DNA of 64,000 nucleotides, from NCBI RefSeq assembly GCF_009696685.2, contig NZ_CP102355.1:1393001-1457000 (forward strand), written 5' to 3'. Positions 53,399 through 62,704 of the stretch are shown here, in pieces. Made by a program: the position numbers and the translations under genes. The stretch's first letter is position 1, and every line of letters begins with the position of its first letter. The notes beneath the pieces were generated by a model that had not been told where the DNA came from, did not search any database, and saw only the letters and a list, made by a program, of their open reading frames with translations. Source of the DNA: Paracoccus sp. SMMA_5_TC. GTDB lineage: Bacteria > Pseudomonadota > Alphaproteobacteria > Rhodobacterales > Rhodobacteraceae.

Positions 53399-53848
53399 AT
53401 GCTGGATATCGGTTGGAGCGAGCTGCTGCTGATCGGCGTGGTGGCGCTGATCGTGATCGGCCCCAGGGATCTGCCGCATCTCTTTCATTCGCTGGGTCGG
53501 ATCACAGCCCGCGCCCGCGCCATGGCGCGCGAATTTTCCACCGCCATGGAGGATGCGGCCAAGACTGCCGGCCTGGATGAGGCCGGTAATGCCCTGCGCG
53601 ACGTCAAGTCGCTGACATCGAAGAAATCGCTGGGGCTCGATGCGCTGGAGCGCGCCGCGGACCGTTTCGAGAAATGGGAACCCGGTCTGCCGGCGCGGCA
53701 CGAACGCGCGCAGCCCGATCCTGCGGCTCCGGTATCGGGGGCGTCGCCCGATGCGCGGCCTGCGACGCCTGCCCAGACCGAGACGGCAGCCTCTCCCGGT
53801 CGACGCCGGCTGCATGCCGTGCGCCGTTCAGACATGAAAGACAGCTGA
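53399..53848 (+). CDS. tatB: Twin-arginine translocase subunit TatB
   Basis: A 149-residue TatB. MLDIGWSELLLIGVVALIVI is a single TM with the conserved Glu near the N-terminus. IGPRDLPHLFHSLGRITARA follows and is diagnostic for TatB. A long amphipathic helix with acidic and basic residues is at about 35-95, and the tail is Pro/Ala-rich. TatB binds the twin-arginine signal with TatC. It overlaps tatC closely (the TGA is followed by a GTG). Confidence 0.93.
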   Translation: MLDIGWSELLLIGVVALIVIGPRDLPHLFHSLGRITARARAMAREFSTAMEDAAKTAGLDEAGNALRDVKSLTSKKSLGLDALERAADRFEKWEPGLPARHERAQPDPAAPVSGASPDARPATPAQTETAASPGRRRLHAVRRSDMKDS

Positions 53849-54694
53849 GTGTCCGCCAAACCTGCCAAGCGCCCCGAAGACGATATCGATGACACCTCTG
53901 CGCCGCTGATCGAGCATCTGGCGGAACTGCGCACGCGCCTGATCTGGTCTGCGCTTGCCTTTGTCATCGCCATGGTGCTGGCCTATCTGGTGTGGAATCC
54001 GATCTACAATTTCCTGACGCGACCGATCTGTCACGCGCTGGAGATGCGCGGCCAGGAATGCGGCCTGATCCTGCTGAAGCTGCAGGAGGGCTTTTTCGTC
54101 GCGATCCAGATTTCCTTCCTGGGCGGTTTCATCCTGGCGTTTCCCGTGATTGCCTATCAGCTGTGGCGCTTCGTGGCCCCGGGGCTTTACCGCAGTGAAA
54201 AGGCTGCCTTTTTGCCGTTCCTGATCGCCTCTCCGGTGATGTTCCTGATCGGTGCGGCCTTTGCCTATTACGTCATCCTGCCGATGGCCTATGACTTTTT
54301 CCTGAGCTTTCAGCAGGGGCCGATGGCCTTGCCCGATGATCCGGCGGCGGCGGCCGCGCCGGAATCGCCGCTGGCGGGAATCGTGTTCCAGGGCTCGGTC
54401 AGCGAATATCTGGCGCTGACGACGAAATTCATCCTGGCCTTCGGCATTTCCTTTCAGCTGCCTGTCGCGCTGACGCTGATGGGCAAGGCCGGGCTGGTAT
54501 CCTCGGAAGGGCTGGCAAGCGTGCGCCGTTACGCCATCGTCGTGATCCTGGTGCTGGCCGCCGTGGTCACGCCGCCCGATGTCATCAGCCAGGTGGTCCT
54601 GTTCACGGTGATCTACGGGCTTTACGAGGTGTCGATCCAGTTGGTGCGTCGCATCGAACGCCGTCGCGCCCTGGAGGAGCAAGCCAATGTCTGA
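53849..54694 (+). CDS. tatC: Twin-arginine translocase subunit TatC
   Basis: A 281-residue TatC with GTG start directly after tat[21 protein letters not shown] (the conserved H-L-x-E-L-R-x-R), the [20 protein letters not shown] periplasmic-loop/TM segment and [20 protein letters not shown] are family blocks. Six TMs are visible. TatC is the receptor for twin-arginine signal peptides. Overlaps the next gene by 8 bases. Confidence 0.96.
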   Translation: MSAKPAKRPEDDIDDTSAPLIEHLAELRTRLIWSALAFVIAMVLAYLVWNPIYNFLTRPICHALEMRGQECGLILLKLQEGFFVAIQISFLGGFILAFPVIAYQLWRFVAPGLYRSEKAAFLPFLIASPVMFLIGAAFAYYVILPMAYDFFLSFQQGPMALPDDPAAAAAPESPLAGIVFQGSVSEYLALTTKFILAFGISFQLPVALTLMGKAGLVSSEGLASVRRYAIVVILVLAAVVTPPDVISQVVLFTVIYGLYEVSIQLVRRIERRRALEEQANV

Positions 54695-55529
54695 TGCCGC
54701 CTTGCTGCGCATTGCCGAGGCACTCGAACGGCTGTCGCCGCCGCCTGCGCCCCAGCCCAGCTTTGCCGAGGCCAGCGCCTATGTCTGGCAGCCCGATCCT
54801 GACCGCTTGCTGCCCGTCCCCACCGTCAGCCGCGTCGATCTGGTGCAACTGATCGGCATCGACCGCGCGCGCGATATCCTTCTGGCCAACACCTTGCAAT
54901 TCGCGCGCGGCCATGCGGCCAACAATGCGCTGCTATGGGGCGCCCGCGGCATGGGCAAATCGTCGCTGGTCAAGGCCGTTCATGCCGAAGCGCTGCGTCA
55001 GGGCCTGCCGCTGGTCCTGGTCGAAATCGCGCGAGAGGATCTGGGCTCGGTCGGGCGGCTGTTGGCGATTCTGGGCCAAGCCAGCGACCGCCGCTTCGTG
55101 CTGTTTTCGGACGACCTGTCCTTCAGCCATGACGATACGCAATACAAGTCGCTCAAGGCGGTGCTGGATGGCGGGCTATCGGGGCGGCCCGCGAACGTGA
55201 TCCTGTATGCGACCTCGAACCGCCGGCATCTGATGCCGCGCGACATGATCGACAACGAACGTTCGACCGCGATTCACCCGGGCGAAGCGGTCGAGGAAAA
55301 GGTGTCGCTGTCGGATCGATTCGGTCTGTGGCTGGGCTTTCATCCCTGTTCGCAGGATGAATACCTGGCCATGGTGCGGGGCTATTGCGACGCCTATGGC
55401 CTGACCATCGCCCCGGATCAGTTGCGGGCCGAGGCGATCGAATGGCAGGCGACGCGCGGCGCGCGTTCGGGTCGCGTTGCCTGGCAATTCTTTACCGATC
55501 TGGCCGGACGGCACGGGATTTCCGTGTGA
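54687..55529 (+). CDS. DUF815 family ATPase
   Basis: A 280-residue P-loop protein. [20 protein letters not shown], then [20 protein letters not shown] (Walker A) and [20 protein letters not shown] (Walker B region) belong to the DUF815 AAA-like ATPase family. [18 protein letters not shown] resembles a sensor segment, and [20 protein letters not shown] comes near the end. Its role is not known. The 8-base overlap with tatC says the two are co-expressed, and this order is common in Rhodobacterales. Confidence 0.88.
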   Translation: MSDAALLRIAEALERLSPPPAPQPSFAEASAYVWQPDPDRLLPVPTVSRVDLVQLIGIDRARDILLANTLQFARGHAANNALLWGARGMGKSSLVKAVHAEALRQGLPLVLVEIAREDLGSVGRLLAILGQASDRRFVLFSDDLSFSHDDTQYKSLKAVLDGGLSGRPANVILYATSNRRHLMPRDMIDNERSTAIHPGEAVEEKVSLSDRFGLWLGFHPCSQDEYLAMVRGYCDAYGLTIAPDQLRAEAIEWQATRGARSGRVAWQFFTDLAGRHGISV

Positions 55530-55596
55530 GTTTTCCGATATTTGCCCGGGCTGGAAGCGCCCGCGCAAAAACTTTGCCGAAAGCGCTTTCTGGCCC

Positions 55597-55625
55597 TTGA
55601 CGGCCCCGGCCCGGCGCCGTAAATC
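55597..55625 (+). promoter_or_regulatory. Promoter of tRNA-Met
   Basis: TTGACG (55597-55602), a 17-base spacer and TAAATC (55620-55625) lie 12 bases before the tRNA 5' end, fitting a start point just upstream of the mature tRNA. Confidence 0.55.
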
Positions 55626-55637
55626 CCACCCACCCGT

Positions 55638-55714
55638 GGCGGAGTAGCTCAGCTGGTTAGAGCAGAGGAATCATAATCCTTGTGTCGGGGGTTCAAATCC
55701 CTCCTCCGCTACCA
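55638..55714 (+). tRNA. tRNA-Met (anticodon CAT, elongator type)
   Basis: This is a 77-base cloverleaf with encoded CCA. The acceptor is GGCGGAG paired with CTCCGCT (one G-T pair), with discriminator A. The D-arm is GCTC-AGCTGGTTA-GAGC. The anticodon stem is GAGGA/TCCTT with loop ATCATAA, giving anticodon CAT. The T-loop is TTCAAAT. The acceptor lacks the C1-A72 mismatch of initiators, so this is elongator Met; a tRNA-Ile with lysidine is the alternative but less like this sequence. Confidence 0.93.
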
Positions 55715-55841
55715 TTTTCCCGAAAACAATTCTGGCAACACGGTCAGCGCATCCGGACATGGCGCGATGGCCCGAGCTTGTGCATAGTGGGGGTGCGGTC
55801 CCATCCGCAGACATGCCGTCCAGTCCGCGAAGCCAGATGCC

Positions 55842-57764
55842 ATGAACGACAGTGCCCGGAACCCTGATCCGCGACGGCCTCCGGGTCTGCCGTTTCTGGG
55901 GCGGGGGCAGGCGCTGCGGCTGGGGCAAGCGGCGCTGATGGCGGGACCGGGCTATGTGATCACGGTCGAAAGCGGTGTCCTGACGCTGAGGTTGCCGGAC
56001 CTCGACTCGGACGATCCACTGTTTGCCGATCCGCCCCGCTGGGGCGTTTTGCATCGTCTGGACGGGGGGGCGGCCTTGCGGGACGCCGGCATCATCTCGC
56101 TGCGGGTGACGGCGGTGGATCAGGCGCGTGTCGTGACTGAATTGCCGCCGACGGCCCGGCTGGCCGGGATCACCGATGAATTGTCGCCCCGCGCCAAGGT
56201 CGAGCTGATCCTGCCCGTGCCCGGTCCGGCCGAGCCCAATCTGGTGATCGGCAGCGGCCCTGCCTTGCCCATCCGCGGGGCTGATGGCGGGGCCTTGCCC
56301 ACGGGCGCGCTGCGGGCGGGGCAATCCTATCTTCTGCGGCGCCGCAGCGGACAAGGCGGGCATTGGCGGGTGATCGCCGGAACCCTTGGCCCTGACGAAA
56401 CCGAGCCCGCAGAACCTGGCGGCAAGACCTGGGCGCTGACGCAGGGTTCGCCCTCGGGTGTATTACCGCGGCCGGGGACGGGGTTGTTGACCAGCCAGAT
56501 CGGCGGGGGCTTGCAGTTCTGGACCCGCGGCGCGGCGCCCTCGGACCTGCAGGAACGCGCCGATGTGAAGCTGGACGGGCAGGGCAACTGGTGGCGGCGT
56601 CGCCTTGACAGCCGGCAACTTTCGCAACTGGTCGATCTGGCGCGCAAGGATGGCGGGGGCAGCGGACGCCAGCCTTTCGCCGGCGCCGGTCATCTGCGCC
56701 GGGGCCCCCTGCGCTGGCGCGACCCCGAGGTGAACGAGCTGATCCTGTCCTGTGGCCTGCCGGGATGTCCCCCGCCGCTGACCGCCTATCCGCAGGCGGT
56801 GCCGCTGGGCGGCGACTGGCTGGGGGCGCATCGTGTGCTCCAGCCTGACCGGCATGTCCCCCTGCCCACCCCCTGGGAGGGTCAGGATGGCAATGTCATC
56901 CATCCGACGGTCCTGGAATTCTATCACGGCTTTCGCGGCTATCGCTATATCCTGGGCATCACCGGCTACCCCGATCGGCGCGAACGCCATGAAAACCCGC
57001 TGCTTTACGGGTCGAACGATCTGGCGCAGTTCACCTTGCTGTCGGGGATGCCGCAGCCTCTGGCCCAGGTCGGTGCCTTGCCCGAGCCGCAGAACGGCCA
57101 CAATTCGGACATTTTCCTGTCGCATGATCCGCGCAGCGCCACGCTGATCGCGGCCTGGCGTCAGACCATTCGCCTGGACGGCAGCGATTCGGCACCGTCG
57201 CGGGTGCAGAACAGCCTGTGGTTCCGCCAAAGCCGCGACGGCTATGACTGGTCGCCGCCCTGCCGGATGATCGAGGCGAGCGCCGATCACGACAGCCTGA
57301 TGTCGCCGTCGCTGACCTTTGATCCGGTGCGGTGCGAATGGCATCTGTGGTCGGTCTGCAAGCCCGACTTCCGGCATCGGGTGGCGCCGCGCCTGACCGG
57401 GCCGTGGTCCGCGCCCGACCGCATCCCGCGGCCGGCGGGCTTCATTCCGCATCATCTCGAGGTGCGCTATGCCGGAGACCAGTTGCTGGGGCTGATCCAT
57501 TCGATGCAGCGCACCAACCTGTTCTGGTGCCGCATCGACAGCCCGACGCAGTGGCGGTTCAGCCCCCAGCCCGTGATCGACGATCCCCGCCACGGCTGCT
57601 ACAAGGCCAGCTTTCTGCCGGTGATCGCCGATGACAGCCTGGCCTTCGACCTGATCTGGACCACCGGCGCCGGGGCGGTGCCGGATGTCGCGGCGGGCAC
57701 GCCCGGGCCGCATTACCGCATGTTCGTGGCCCGCAGCACCGCCTGCCCGCGCCCGGGCGGCTAA
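55842..57764 (+). CDS. Orphan tail-fibre-like protein with beta-propeller (GH43-like) C-half
   Basis: A 640-residue protein without signal peptide or TM. The N-terminal 200 residues have the beta-rich pattern of phage tail-fibre bases. They include a segment with G-A-L-P-T-G-A-L-R-A-G-Q-S-Y-L-L near 150, like the L-P-A-G-x-L-x-A-G-x-Y-x-L of prophage fibres. From about residue 300 the sequence looks like a five-bladed beta-propeller. H-P-T-V-L-E-F near 350 is followed by F-R-G-Y-R-Y-I-L-G-I-T-G-Y-P, then E-N-P-L-L-Y-G-S-N-D-L, resembling glycoside hydrolase 43-like domains of tail proteins. It stands alone 127 bases after tRNA-Met, and its end overlaps the convergent dehydrogenase gene by 4 bases. 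Confidence 0.5.
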   Translation: MNDSARNPDPRRPPGLPFLGRGQALRLGQAALMAGPGYVITVESGVLTLRLPDLDSDDPLFADPPRWGVLHRLDGGAALRDAGIISLRVTAVDQARVVTELPPTARLAGITDELSPRAKVELILPVPGPAEPNLVIGSGPALPIRGADGGALPTGALRAGQSYLLRRRSGQGGHWRVIAGTLGPDETEPAEPGGKTWALTQGSPSGVLPRPGTGLLTSQIGGGLQFWTRGAAPSDLQERADVKLDGQGNWWRRRLDSRQLSQLVDLARKDGGGSGRQPFAGAGHLRRGPLRWRDPEVNELILSCGLPGCPPPLTAYPQAVPLGGDWLGAHRVLQPDRHVPLPTPWEGQDGNVIHPTVLEFYHGFRGYRYILGITGYPDRRERHENPLLYGSNDLAQFTLLSGMPQPLAQVGALPEPQNGHNSDIFLSHDPRSATLIAAWRQTIRLDGSDSAPSRVQNSLWFRQSRDGYDWSPPCRMIEASADHDSLMSPSLTFDPVRCEWHLWSVCKPDFRHRVAPRLTGPWSAPDRIPRPAGFIPHHLEVRYAGDQLLGLIHSMQRTNLFWCRIDSPTQWRFSPQPVIDDPRHGCYKASFLPVIADDSLAFDLIWTTGAGAVPDVAAGTPGPHYRMFVARSTACPRPGG

Positions 57765-59149
57765 CGGCCCAGCCGCTGCATGGCGCGGATCAGCAGGTGA
57801 AAGCGCGTGCCATATGGCGGCGCCATCAGCCCGGCCGCGTTCCAGCGCCCCTGCCGCAGCACCGGCATCAGATGCGACATGCGATCGAACCCCGCCTTGC
57901 CGTGACAGGCCCCCATGCCGCTGGCGCCGACGCCACCAAAGGGCAGGTCGTTCTGCGCCACATGCAGCAGCGTGTCATTCACGGTGACGCCGCCGGCCAG
58001 CACGGTCGTGGTCAGGGCGGTCACCGTCTCGGGGTTGTCGGTAAAGGGATAGAAGGCAAGCGGTCGCGGCCGCGACAGGATATGGTCCACCGCCTCGCGC
58101 AGCCGGTCATAGGGCCAGAGCGGCAGGATCGGGCCAAAGATCTCCTCGCGCGCCAGCGGACCCTGCGGCTCGGTCACGATGACCGGCGGCATCAGCCGGG
58201 TCGAGGGGTCGGGGCCACAGTCGGCCAGGGGATGCATCCGGGCGCCGGCGGCCTCGGCTTCGGCCAGCCAGGCCGTCAGCCGGGCGAATTGCGCCATGTT
58301 GATGATCCGGCAATAGTCTGGATTGGTGGCCAGACGCGGATAGTGCTGCGCCACCCAGTCGCGGGCCAGGTCGATGAACGGCCCGACACTGCCCCGCGGC
58401 AGCAACACGTGATCGGGGGCGATGCAGGTCTGCCCGGCGTTCAACAGCTTGCCGGTCATGATCCGGTCCACCGCGCGCGCCAGATCGGCGTCGGGGGCGA
58501 TCAGCGCCGGCGACTTGCCGCCCAGTTCCAGCGTGACCGGCGTCAGGTTCTCGGCCGCCGCCTGCATCACCTTGCGCCCGACCGCAGTCGAGCCGGTAAA
58601 GAACAGGTGGTCAAAGGGCAGGGCGCAGAACGCGGCCGCCACATCCGGCCCGCCGGTGACGACATGCAGCTCTTGCGGGTCGAAGTGCTGCGCCACCGCC
58701 TGGGCCAGCGCCTGGGCAAAGGCCGGCGCCTGTTCCGACGGCTTGATCATGGCGCGATTGCCCGCCGCCAGCGCATCGACCAGCGGTGCCACCGCCAGGA
58801 ACAGCGGATAGTTCCAGGGCACGACAATGCCAACCAGCCCCAGCGGCCGCGGTTGCAGATGGGCGCGCGCCGGCCAGAACCACAGCCCGCTGCGAGCCGG
58901 TCGCCGCCGCATCCAGCCCCGGCCGTGGCGCAGGGCGTGGCCGATGGCGGCCAGCGCCGGATAAATCTCGGCCAGGTCGGTTTCGGCGCGCGGGCGCTGG
59001 CCGAAATCCTGGTCGATGGCGCGGGCAAATTCGCCGCGATGTTGGTGCAGCATCCGGCGCAGCCGCCGCAGCCGGTCGGCGCGCACCGACCACAGCGGCA
59101 TCGGATCGGCGCGGCTGGCGGCAAGAAGGGATTCGAACTGGTCCTGCAT
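57761..59149 (-). CDS. Aldehyde dehydrogenase, coniferyl-aldehyde-dehydrogenase-like
   Basis: A 462-residue NAD(P)-dependent ALDH. GLVGIVVPWNYPLFLAVAPL, IKPSEQAPAFAQALAQAV and the FFTGSTAVGRKVMQAAAENL segment form the cofactor domain. VTLELGGKSPALIAPDADLA holds the general-base Glu and LNAGQTCIAPDHVLLPRG the catalytic Cys. The short length, the MQDQFESLLAASRADP-type N-terminus and the LPFGGVGASGMGACHGKAGF end are typical of the coniferyl aldehyde dehydrogenase (CalB-like) group. The real substrate is unknown. Confidence 0.9.
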   Translation of the reverse strand: MQDQFESLLAASRADPMPLWSVRADRLRRLRRMLHQHRGEFARAIDQDFGQRPRAETDLAEIYPALAAIGHALRHGRGWMRRRPARSGLWFWPARAHLQPRPLGLVGIVVPWNYPLFLAVAPLVDALAAGNRAMIKPSEQAPAFAQALAQAVAQHFDPQELHVVTGGPDVAAAFCALPFDHLFFTGSTAVGRKVMQAAAENLTPVTLELGGKSPALIAPDADLARAVDRIMTGKLLNAGQTCIAPDHVLLPRGSVGPFIDLARDWVAQHYPRLATNPDYCRIINMAQFARLTAWLAEAEAAGARMHPLADCGPDPSTRLMPPVIVTEPQGPLAREEIFGPILPLWPYDRLREAVDHILSRPRPLAFYPFTDNPETVTALTTTVLAGGVTVNDTLLHVAQNDLPFGGVGASGMGACHGKAGFDRMSHLMPVLRQGRWNAAGLMAPPYGTRFHLLIRAMQRLGR

Positions 59150-59267
59150 CGATGGCTCGGCTTCGGGTCGGGGTCATGGTGGGCCAGCCTTTGCCGGGAC
59201 GCAAGCCCGCCACCCGTCGCGACCATTGCCCCTTGCGGGGGCGGGCAAAGTTTGGCAGGGGGCGGGA

Positions 59268-60395
59268 ATGGCAACGGTGTCGCAGCTGTATCAGGCCCGG
59301 GTGGCTGCGGGCGATCTGGAACCCGATGCGGCGCAAAAGGCGGTGCTGCCGGCTCTGGACCGGATCGCGCAGGATCTGGCGCATGCGCCGGCCCCGGCCG
59401 TGACCGCGGGCGGGCGCGGCAACGGCTGGCTGGCGCGGCTGATCGGGCAGGCGGCCCCGGCGGCGCAGGCCGGGCCAACGGTGCGCGGGCTCTATCTGTG
59501 GGGCGGGGTCGGGCGCGGCAAGTCGATGCTGATGGACCTGCTGATGCAGGCCGCGCCGATCGACGCCAAGCGCCGGGTGCATTTCCACGAATTCATGCAG
59601 GAAATCCAGGCCGCGCTGAACGAGGTGCGCAAGTCCGGACAACAGGACGCGGTGCGTCCCGTGGCGCTGGAGGTGGCGCGCCAGGCGCGGCTGTTGTGTT
59701 TCGATGAAATGCAGATCACCGACATCGCCGATGCGATGATCGTGGGCCGGCTGTTCCAGGTTCTGTTCGAGCAGGGGGTGACGGTGGTCACCACCTCGAA
59801 CCGCGTGCCCGAGGATCTTTACAAGAACGGGTTGAACCGCGACCTGTTCCTGCCCTTCATCGCGCTGATCCGCGAGCGGCTGGATGTGGTCGAGCTGGAC
59901 GGTCCGACCGATCACCGCCAGAACCGGGACGAGGGCGGGCCGGTCTGGTTCGTGCCCGCCGATGCCGAGGCGCGGGCGCGTATGGATGCGCTGTGGCAGG
60001 CTGCGACCGCAGGCGGCTCCGAGACGCCGCTGCGGCTTGAAGTCAAGGGGCGCCAGGTCGAGATCGCGCGCCATGCCGGGCGCGCCGCGCGCGCAAGCTT
60101 CTGGGATCTGTGCGGCAAGCCCCTGGGTCCGGCCGATTATCTGGCGCTGGCACAGGCGCTGGACGTGCTGTTCATCGATGCGATCCCGCGGCTGAGCCAG
60201 TCGAATTACAACGAGGCCAAGCGCTTCGTGACCCTGATCGACGCGCTTTACGAGGCGCGGGTGCGGCTGGTGGCCAGCGCCGCAGACGAACCCGAACGGC
60301 TTTACGCCGAGGGCGAGGGCGCCTTTGAATTCGAGCGCACCGCGAGCCGCCTGCACGAGATGCGCGACGCCGACTGGGGCCGCCGCGACGCCTAG
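59268..60395 (+). CDS. zapE: Cell division ATPase ZapE (AFG1-like)
   Basis: A 375-residue AFG1/ZapE-type ATPase. The start is at ATG 59268 after a GCGGG. Walker A is GLYLWGGVGRGKSMLMDLLM (about 76-95). HFHEFMQEIQAALNEVR and LLCFDEMQITDIADAMIVGR (Walker B) follow. TTSNRVPEDLYKNGLNRDLF and YNEAKRFVTLIDALYEARVR are family-typical. In E. coli ZapE acts at the Z-ring; mitochondrial AFG1 has quality-control roles. It is convergent with folC, sharing 4 bases at the stops. Confidence 0.93.
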   Translation: MATVSQLYQARVAAGDLEPDAAQKAVLPALDRIAQDLAHAPAPAVTAGGRGNGWLARLIGQAAPAAQAGPTVRGLYLWGGVGRGKSMLMDLLMQAAPIDAKRRVHFHEFMQEIQAALNEVRKSGQQDAVRPVALEVARQARLLCFDEMQITDIADAMIVGRLFQVLFEQGVTVVTTSNRVPEDLYKNGLNRDLFLPFIALIRERLDVVELDGPTDHRQNRDEGGPVWFVPADAEARARMDALWQAATAGGSETPLRLEVKGRQVEIARHAGRAARASFWDLCGKPLGPADYLALAQALDVLFIDAIPRLSQSNYNEAKRFVTLIDALYEARVRLVASAADEPERLYAEGEGAFEFERTASRLHEMRDADWGRRDA

Positions 60396-61660
60396 CCGTT
60401 CTGGCGCAGCACCTGACCCGCCAGATAGAGCGAGCCGCAGATCAGGATGCGCGCGCCCGGATGATCCTGGGCGATGCCGCGCACGGCGCTCAGCGTGTCG
60501 CTGGCGATGGTGGTGGCCATGCCAGCCTGGGCCGCGGCGGCCGCCGTATCCTCGGCCGGCAGGGTGTTCGGCTCGCCCGGGATGGCGACGGCGGTCAGGC
60601 TGGCCGCCTGTGACGCCAGCGGGCGCATGTAGCCCAGCACATCCTTGGTGTTGAGCATCCCGCACACCAGATGCGTGGGCTTGCGCGGCATCTGGGCCAG
60701 GGTCTGGGCCACGGCCTCGCCCCCGGCGGGGTTGTGGCCGCCGTCCAGCCACAATTCGCAGGCGCCGGCCGCATCGACCAGCGGGCCGTGTTGCAGGCGC
60801 TGCATCCGCGCGGGCCATTCGGCCTCGGCCAGCGCCGCGCGCGCCTCGATCCGGCCAAAGCCCAGCTGGCGCAGCGCGGCGATGGCGGTGCCGGCGTTCA
60901 CGATCTGATGCGGACCGGGCAGGATCGGCAAGGGCAGGTCCATCAGCCCGTGATCGTCCTGATAGATCAGGCTGTCGCCTTCGCGGCGGCTGTCCCAATC
61001 CTGCCGGCCGATGAACAGCGGCACGGACAGCCGTTCGGCCTTGTGTTCGATCACCTCGCGGGCGATGGCGTCCTGGGGGGCGACCACGCAGGGCACGCGG
61101 CGTTTCAGGATGCCGGCCTTTTCCGCCGCGATCTGCGCCAGCGTGTCGCCCAGATACTGGGTGTGGTCGATGCTGACCGGGGTGATGACCGTCAGCGCCG
61201 GCTGATCGACCACATTGGTGGCATCCAGCCGCCCGCCCAGCCCGACCTCGAGCAGGGTATAATCGGCCGGCACCCGCGAGAATGCCAGGAATGCGGCGGC
61301 GGTGGTGATCTCAAAGAAGGTGATCGGCGCGCCTGCGTTCGCAACCTCGCATTCCTCGAGCGTTGCCGCAAGATCGGATTCGGAAATCAGCGTGCCGGCC
61401 AGGCGGATGCGTTCATGAAAATGCGCCAGATGCGGCGAGGTATAGGCATGGACGCGCTTGCCTGCCGATTCTAGCCCGGCGCGGATCATCGCCTGGGTCG
61501 AACCCTTGCCATTGGTTCCGGCGATATGGATGACCGGCGGAATGGCCTTTTGCGGATCGCCAAGCGCCGCCAGCAAGCGGTGCATCCGGTCCAGTGACAG
61601 GTCGATCACCTTGGGATGCAGCTGCATCAGCCGCGCCAGGATGGCATCGGAATCGGTCAT
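60392..61660 (-). CDS. folC: Dihydrofolate synthase / folylpolyglutamate synthase
   Basis: A 422-residue FolC. VIHIAGTNGKGSTQAMIRAG is the P-loop (about 43-62). VHAYTSPHLAHFHERIRLAG follows, then LLEVGLGGRLDATNVVDQPA and VITPVSIDHTQYLGDTLAQI (Mur-ligase-type). LWLDGGHNPAGGEAVAQTLA is the C-domain signature. It adds glutamate to dihydropteroate and then polyglutamates to folates. It lies 17 bases downstream of accD, a common pair. Confidence 0.95.
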   Translation of the reverse strand: MTDSDAILARLMQLHPKVIDLSLDRMHRLLAALGDPQKAIPPVIHIAGTNGKGSTQAMIRAGLESAGKRVHAYTSPHLAHFHERIRLAGTLISESDLAATLEECEVANAGAPITFFEITTAAAFLAFSRVPADYTLLEVGLGGRLDATNVVDQPALTVITPVSIDHTQYLGDTLAQIAAEKAGILKRRVPCVVAPQDAIAREVIEHKAERLSVPLFIGRQDWDSRREGDSLIYQDDHGLMDLPLPILPGPHQIVNAGTAIAALRQLGFGRIEARAALAEAEWPARMQRLQHGPLVDAAGACELWLDGGHNPAGGEAVAQTLAQMPRKPTHLVCGMLNTKDVLGYMRPLASQAASLTAVAIPGEPNTLPAEDTAAAAAQAGMATTIASDTLSAVRGIAQDHPGARILICGSLYLAGQVLRQNG

Positions 61661-61677
61661 GCGGCGCGGCCCCGGGC

Positions 61678-62616
61678 TCAGGCCTGGCCGTCGGCGACAG
61701 TGGCCGGGGCGCTGGCCGCGCCAGAGACGATGTTGCCCGGCGCGGGCAGATCGCCGGCCACCGGCGCCGGCAGGCGGCCCAGCATCCGCAGGATCGACAC
61801 CAGTTCCTCGCGCAGTTTCTTGCGGTGGGTGACGCGATCCAGCATGCCGTGTTCCAGCAGGTATTCGGCGCGCTGGAAACCCTCGGGCAGCTTTTCGCGG
61901 ATGGTCTGTTCGATCACCCGCGGCCCGGCGAAACAGATCAGCGCGTTCGGCTCGGCGATCTGGACATCGCCCAGCATCGCATAGGAGGCGGTGACGCCGC
62001 CGGTGGTCGGATGGGTCAGCACCACGACATAGGGCAGGCCGGCTTCCTTCAGCATCTGCACGGCGACGGTGGTGCGCGGCATCTGCATCAGCGACAGGAT
62101 GCCTTCCTGCATCCGGGCGCCGCCCGCGGCCGAAAACAGCACCAGCGGCCGCTTCAGCTTGACCGCGCGTTCGGCCGCTGCGACGATCGCATTGCCGACA
62201 TACATGCCCATGGACCCGCCCATGAAACTGAAATCCTGGGCGGCGGCCACGATGGGGGTGCGCCCGATCTCGCCCTCGGCGACCAGCATGGCCTCTTTCT
62301 CGCCGGTGGATTTCTGGGCGGCCTTCAGCCGTTCGGGATATTTCTTCTGATCGCGGAACTGCAACGGGTCTGCGACAGGTTCGGGCACCTTCACCTCATT
62401 GAAGATGCCGCCATCGAACAGCGCCGCGAACCGCGCGCGCGGCGATATCGCCAGATGGTGGTCGCAATTGCTGCAGACATTCAGATTTTCGGCCAGTTCG
62501 CGATGAAACAGCATGGTCCCGCATTCGGGGCATTTCGTCCACAGGTTCTCGGGCACTTCGCGGCGCGAGAAAAGTGAGTTGATGCGCGGACGGACATAAT
62601 TGGTGATCCAGTTCAT
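61678..62616 (-). CDS. accD: Acetyl-CoA carboxylase carboxyltransferase subunit beta
   Basis: A 312-residue AccD. The start at 62616 ([20 protein letters not shown]) is chosen over 62706, whose extra 30 residues are not family-like. The zinc ribbon has C-P-E-C near 28 and C-S-N-C about 19 residues later. The crotonase-fold carboxyltransferase domain has [20 protein letters not shown] and [20 protein letters not shown]. Its partner accA is not in the window. It catalyses malonyl-CoA formation with AccA, AccB and AccC. Confidence 0.96.
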   Translation of the reverse strand: MNWITNYVRPRINSLFSRREVPENLWTKCPECGTMLFHRELAENLNVCSNCDHHLAISPRARFAALFDGGIFNEVKVPEPVADPLQFRDQKKYPERLKAAQKSTGEKEAMLVAEGEIGRTPIVAAAQDFSFMGGSMGMYVGNAIVAAAERAVKLKRPLVLFSAAGGARMQEGILSLMQMPRTTVAVQMLKEAGLPYVVVLTHPTTGGVTASYAMLGDVQIAEPNALICFAGPRVIEQTIREKLPEGFQRAEYLLEHGMLDRVTHRKKLREELVSILRMLGRLPAPVAGDLPAPGNIVSGAASAPATVADGQA

Positions 62617-62704
62617 CGACGGGCCCTTCGCTGCGTTCAGGGGCTCAGATAGGCAATAGCGGGCGCAATTGCAATTCCGCACGGCCCGGGCTTTGATGGC
62701 GGGC

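Noticed and set aside
55638..55714. Initiator tRNA-Met
   Set aside because: The first acceptor pair is G-T rather than the C-A mismatch of initiators, and the anticodon stem lacks three G-C pairs next to the loop.
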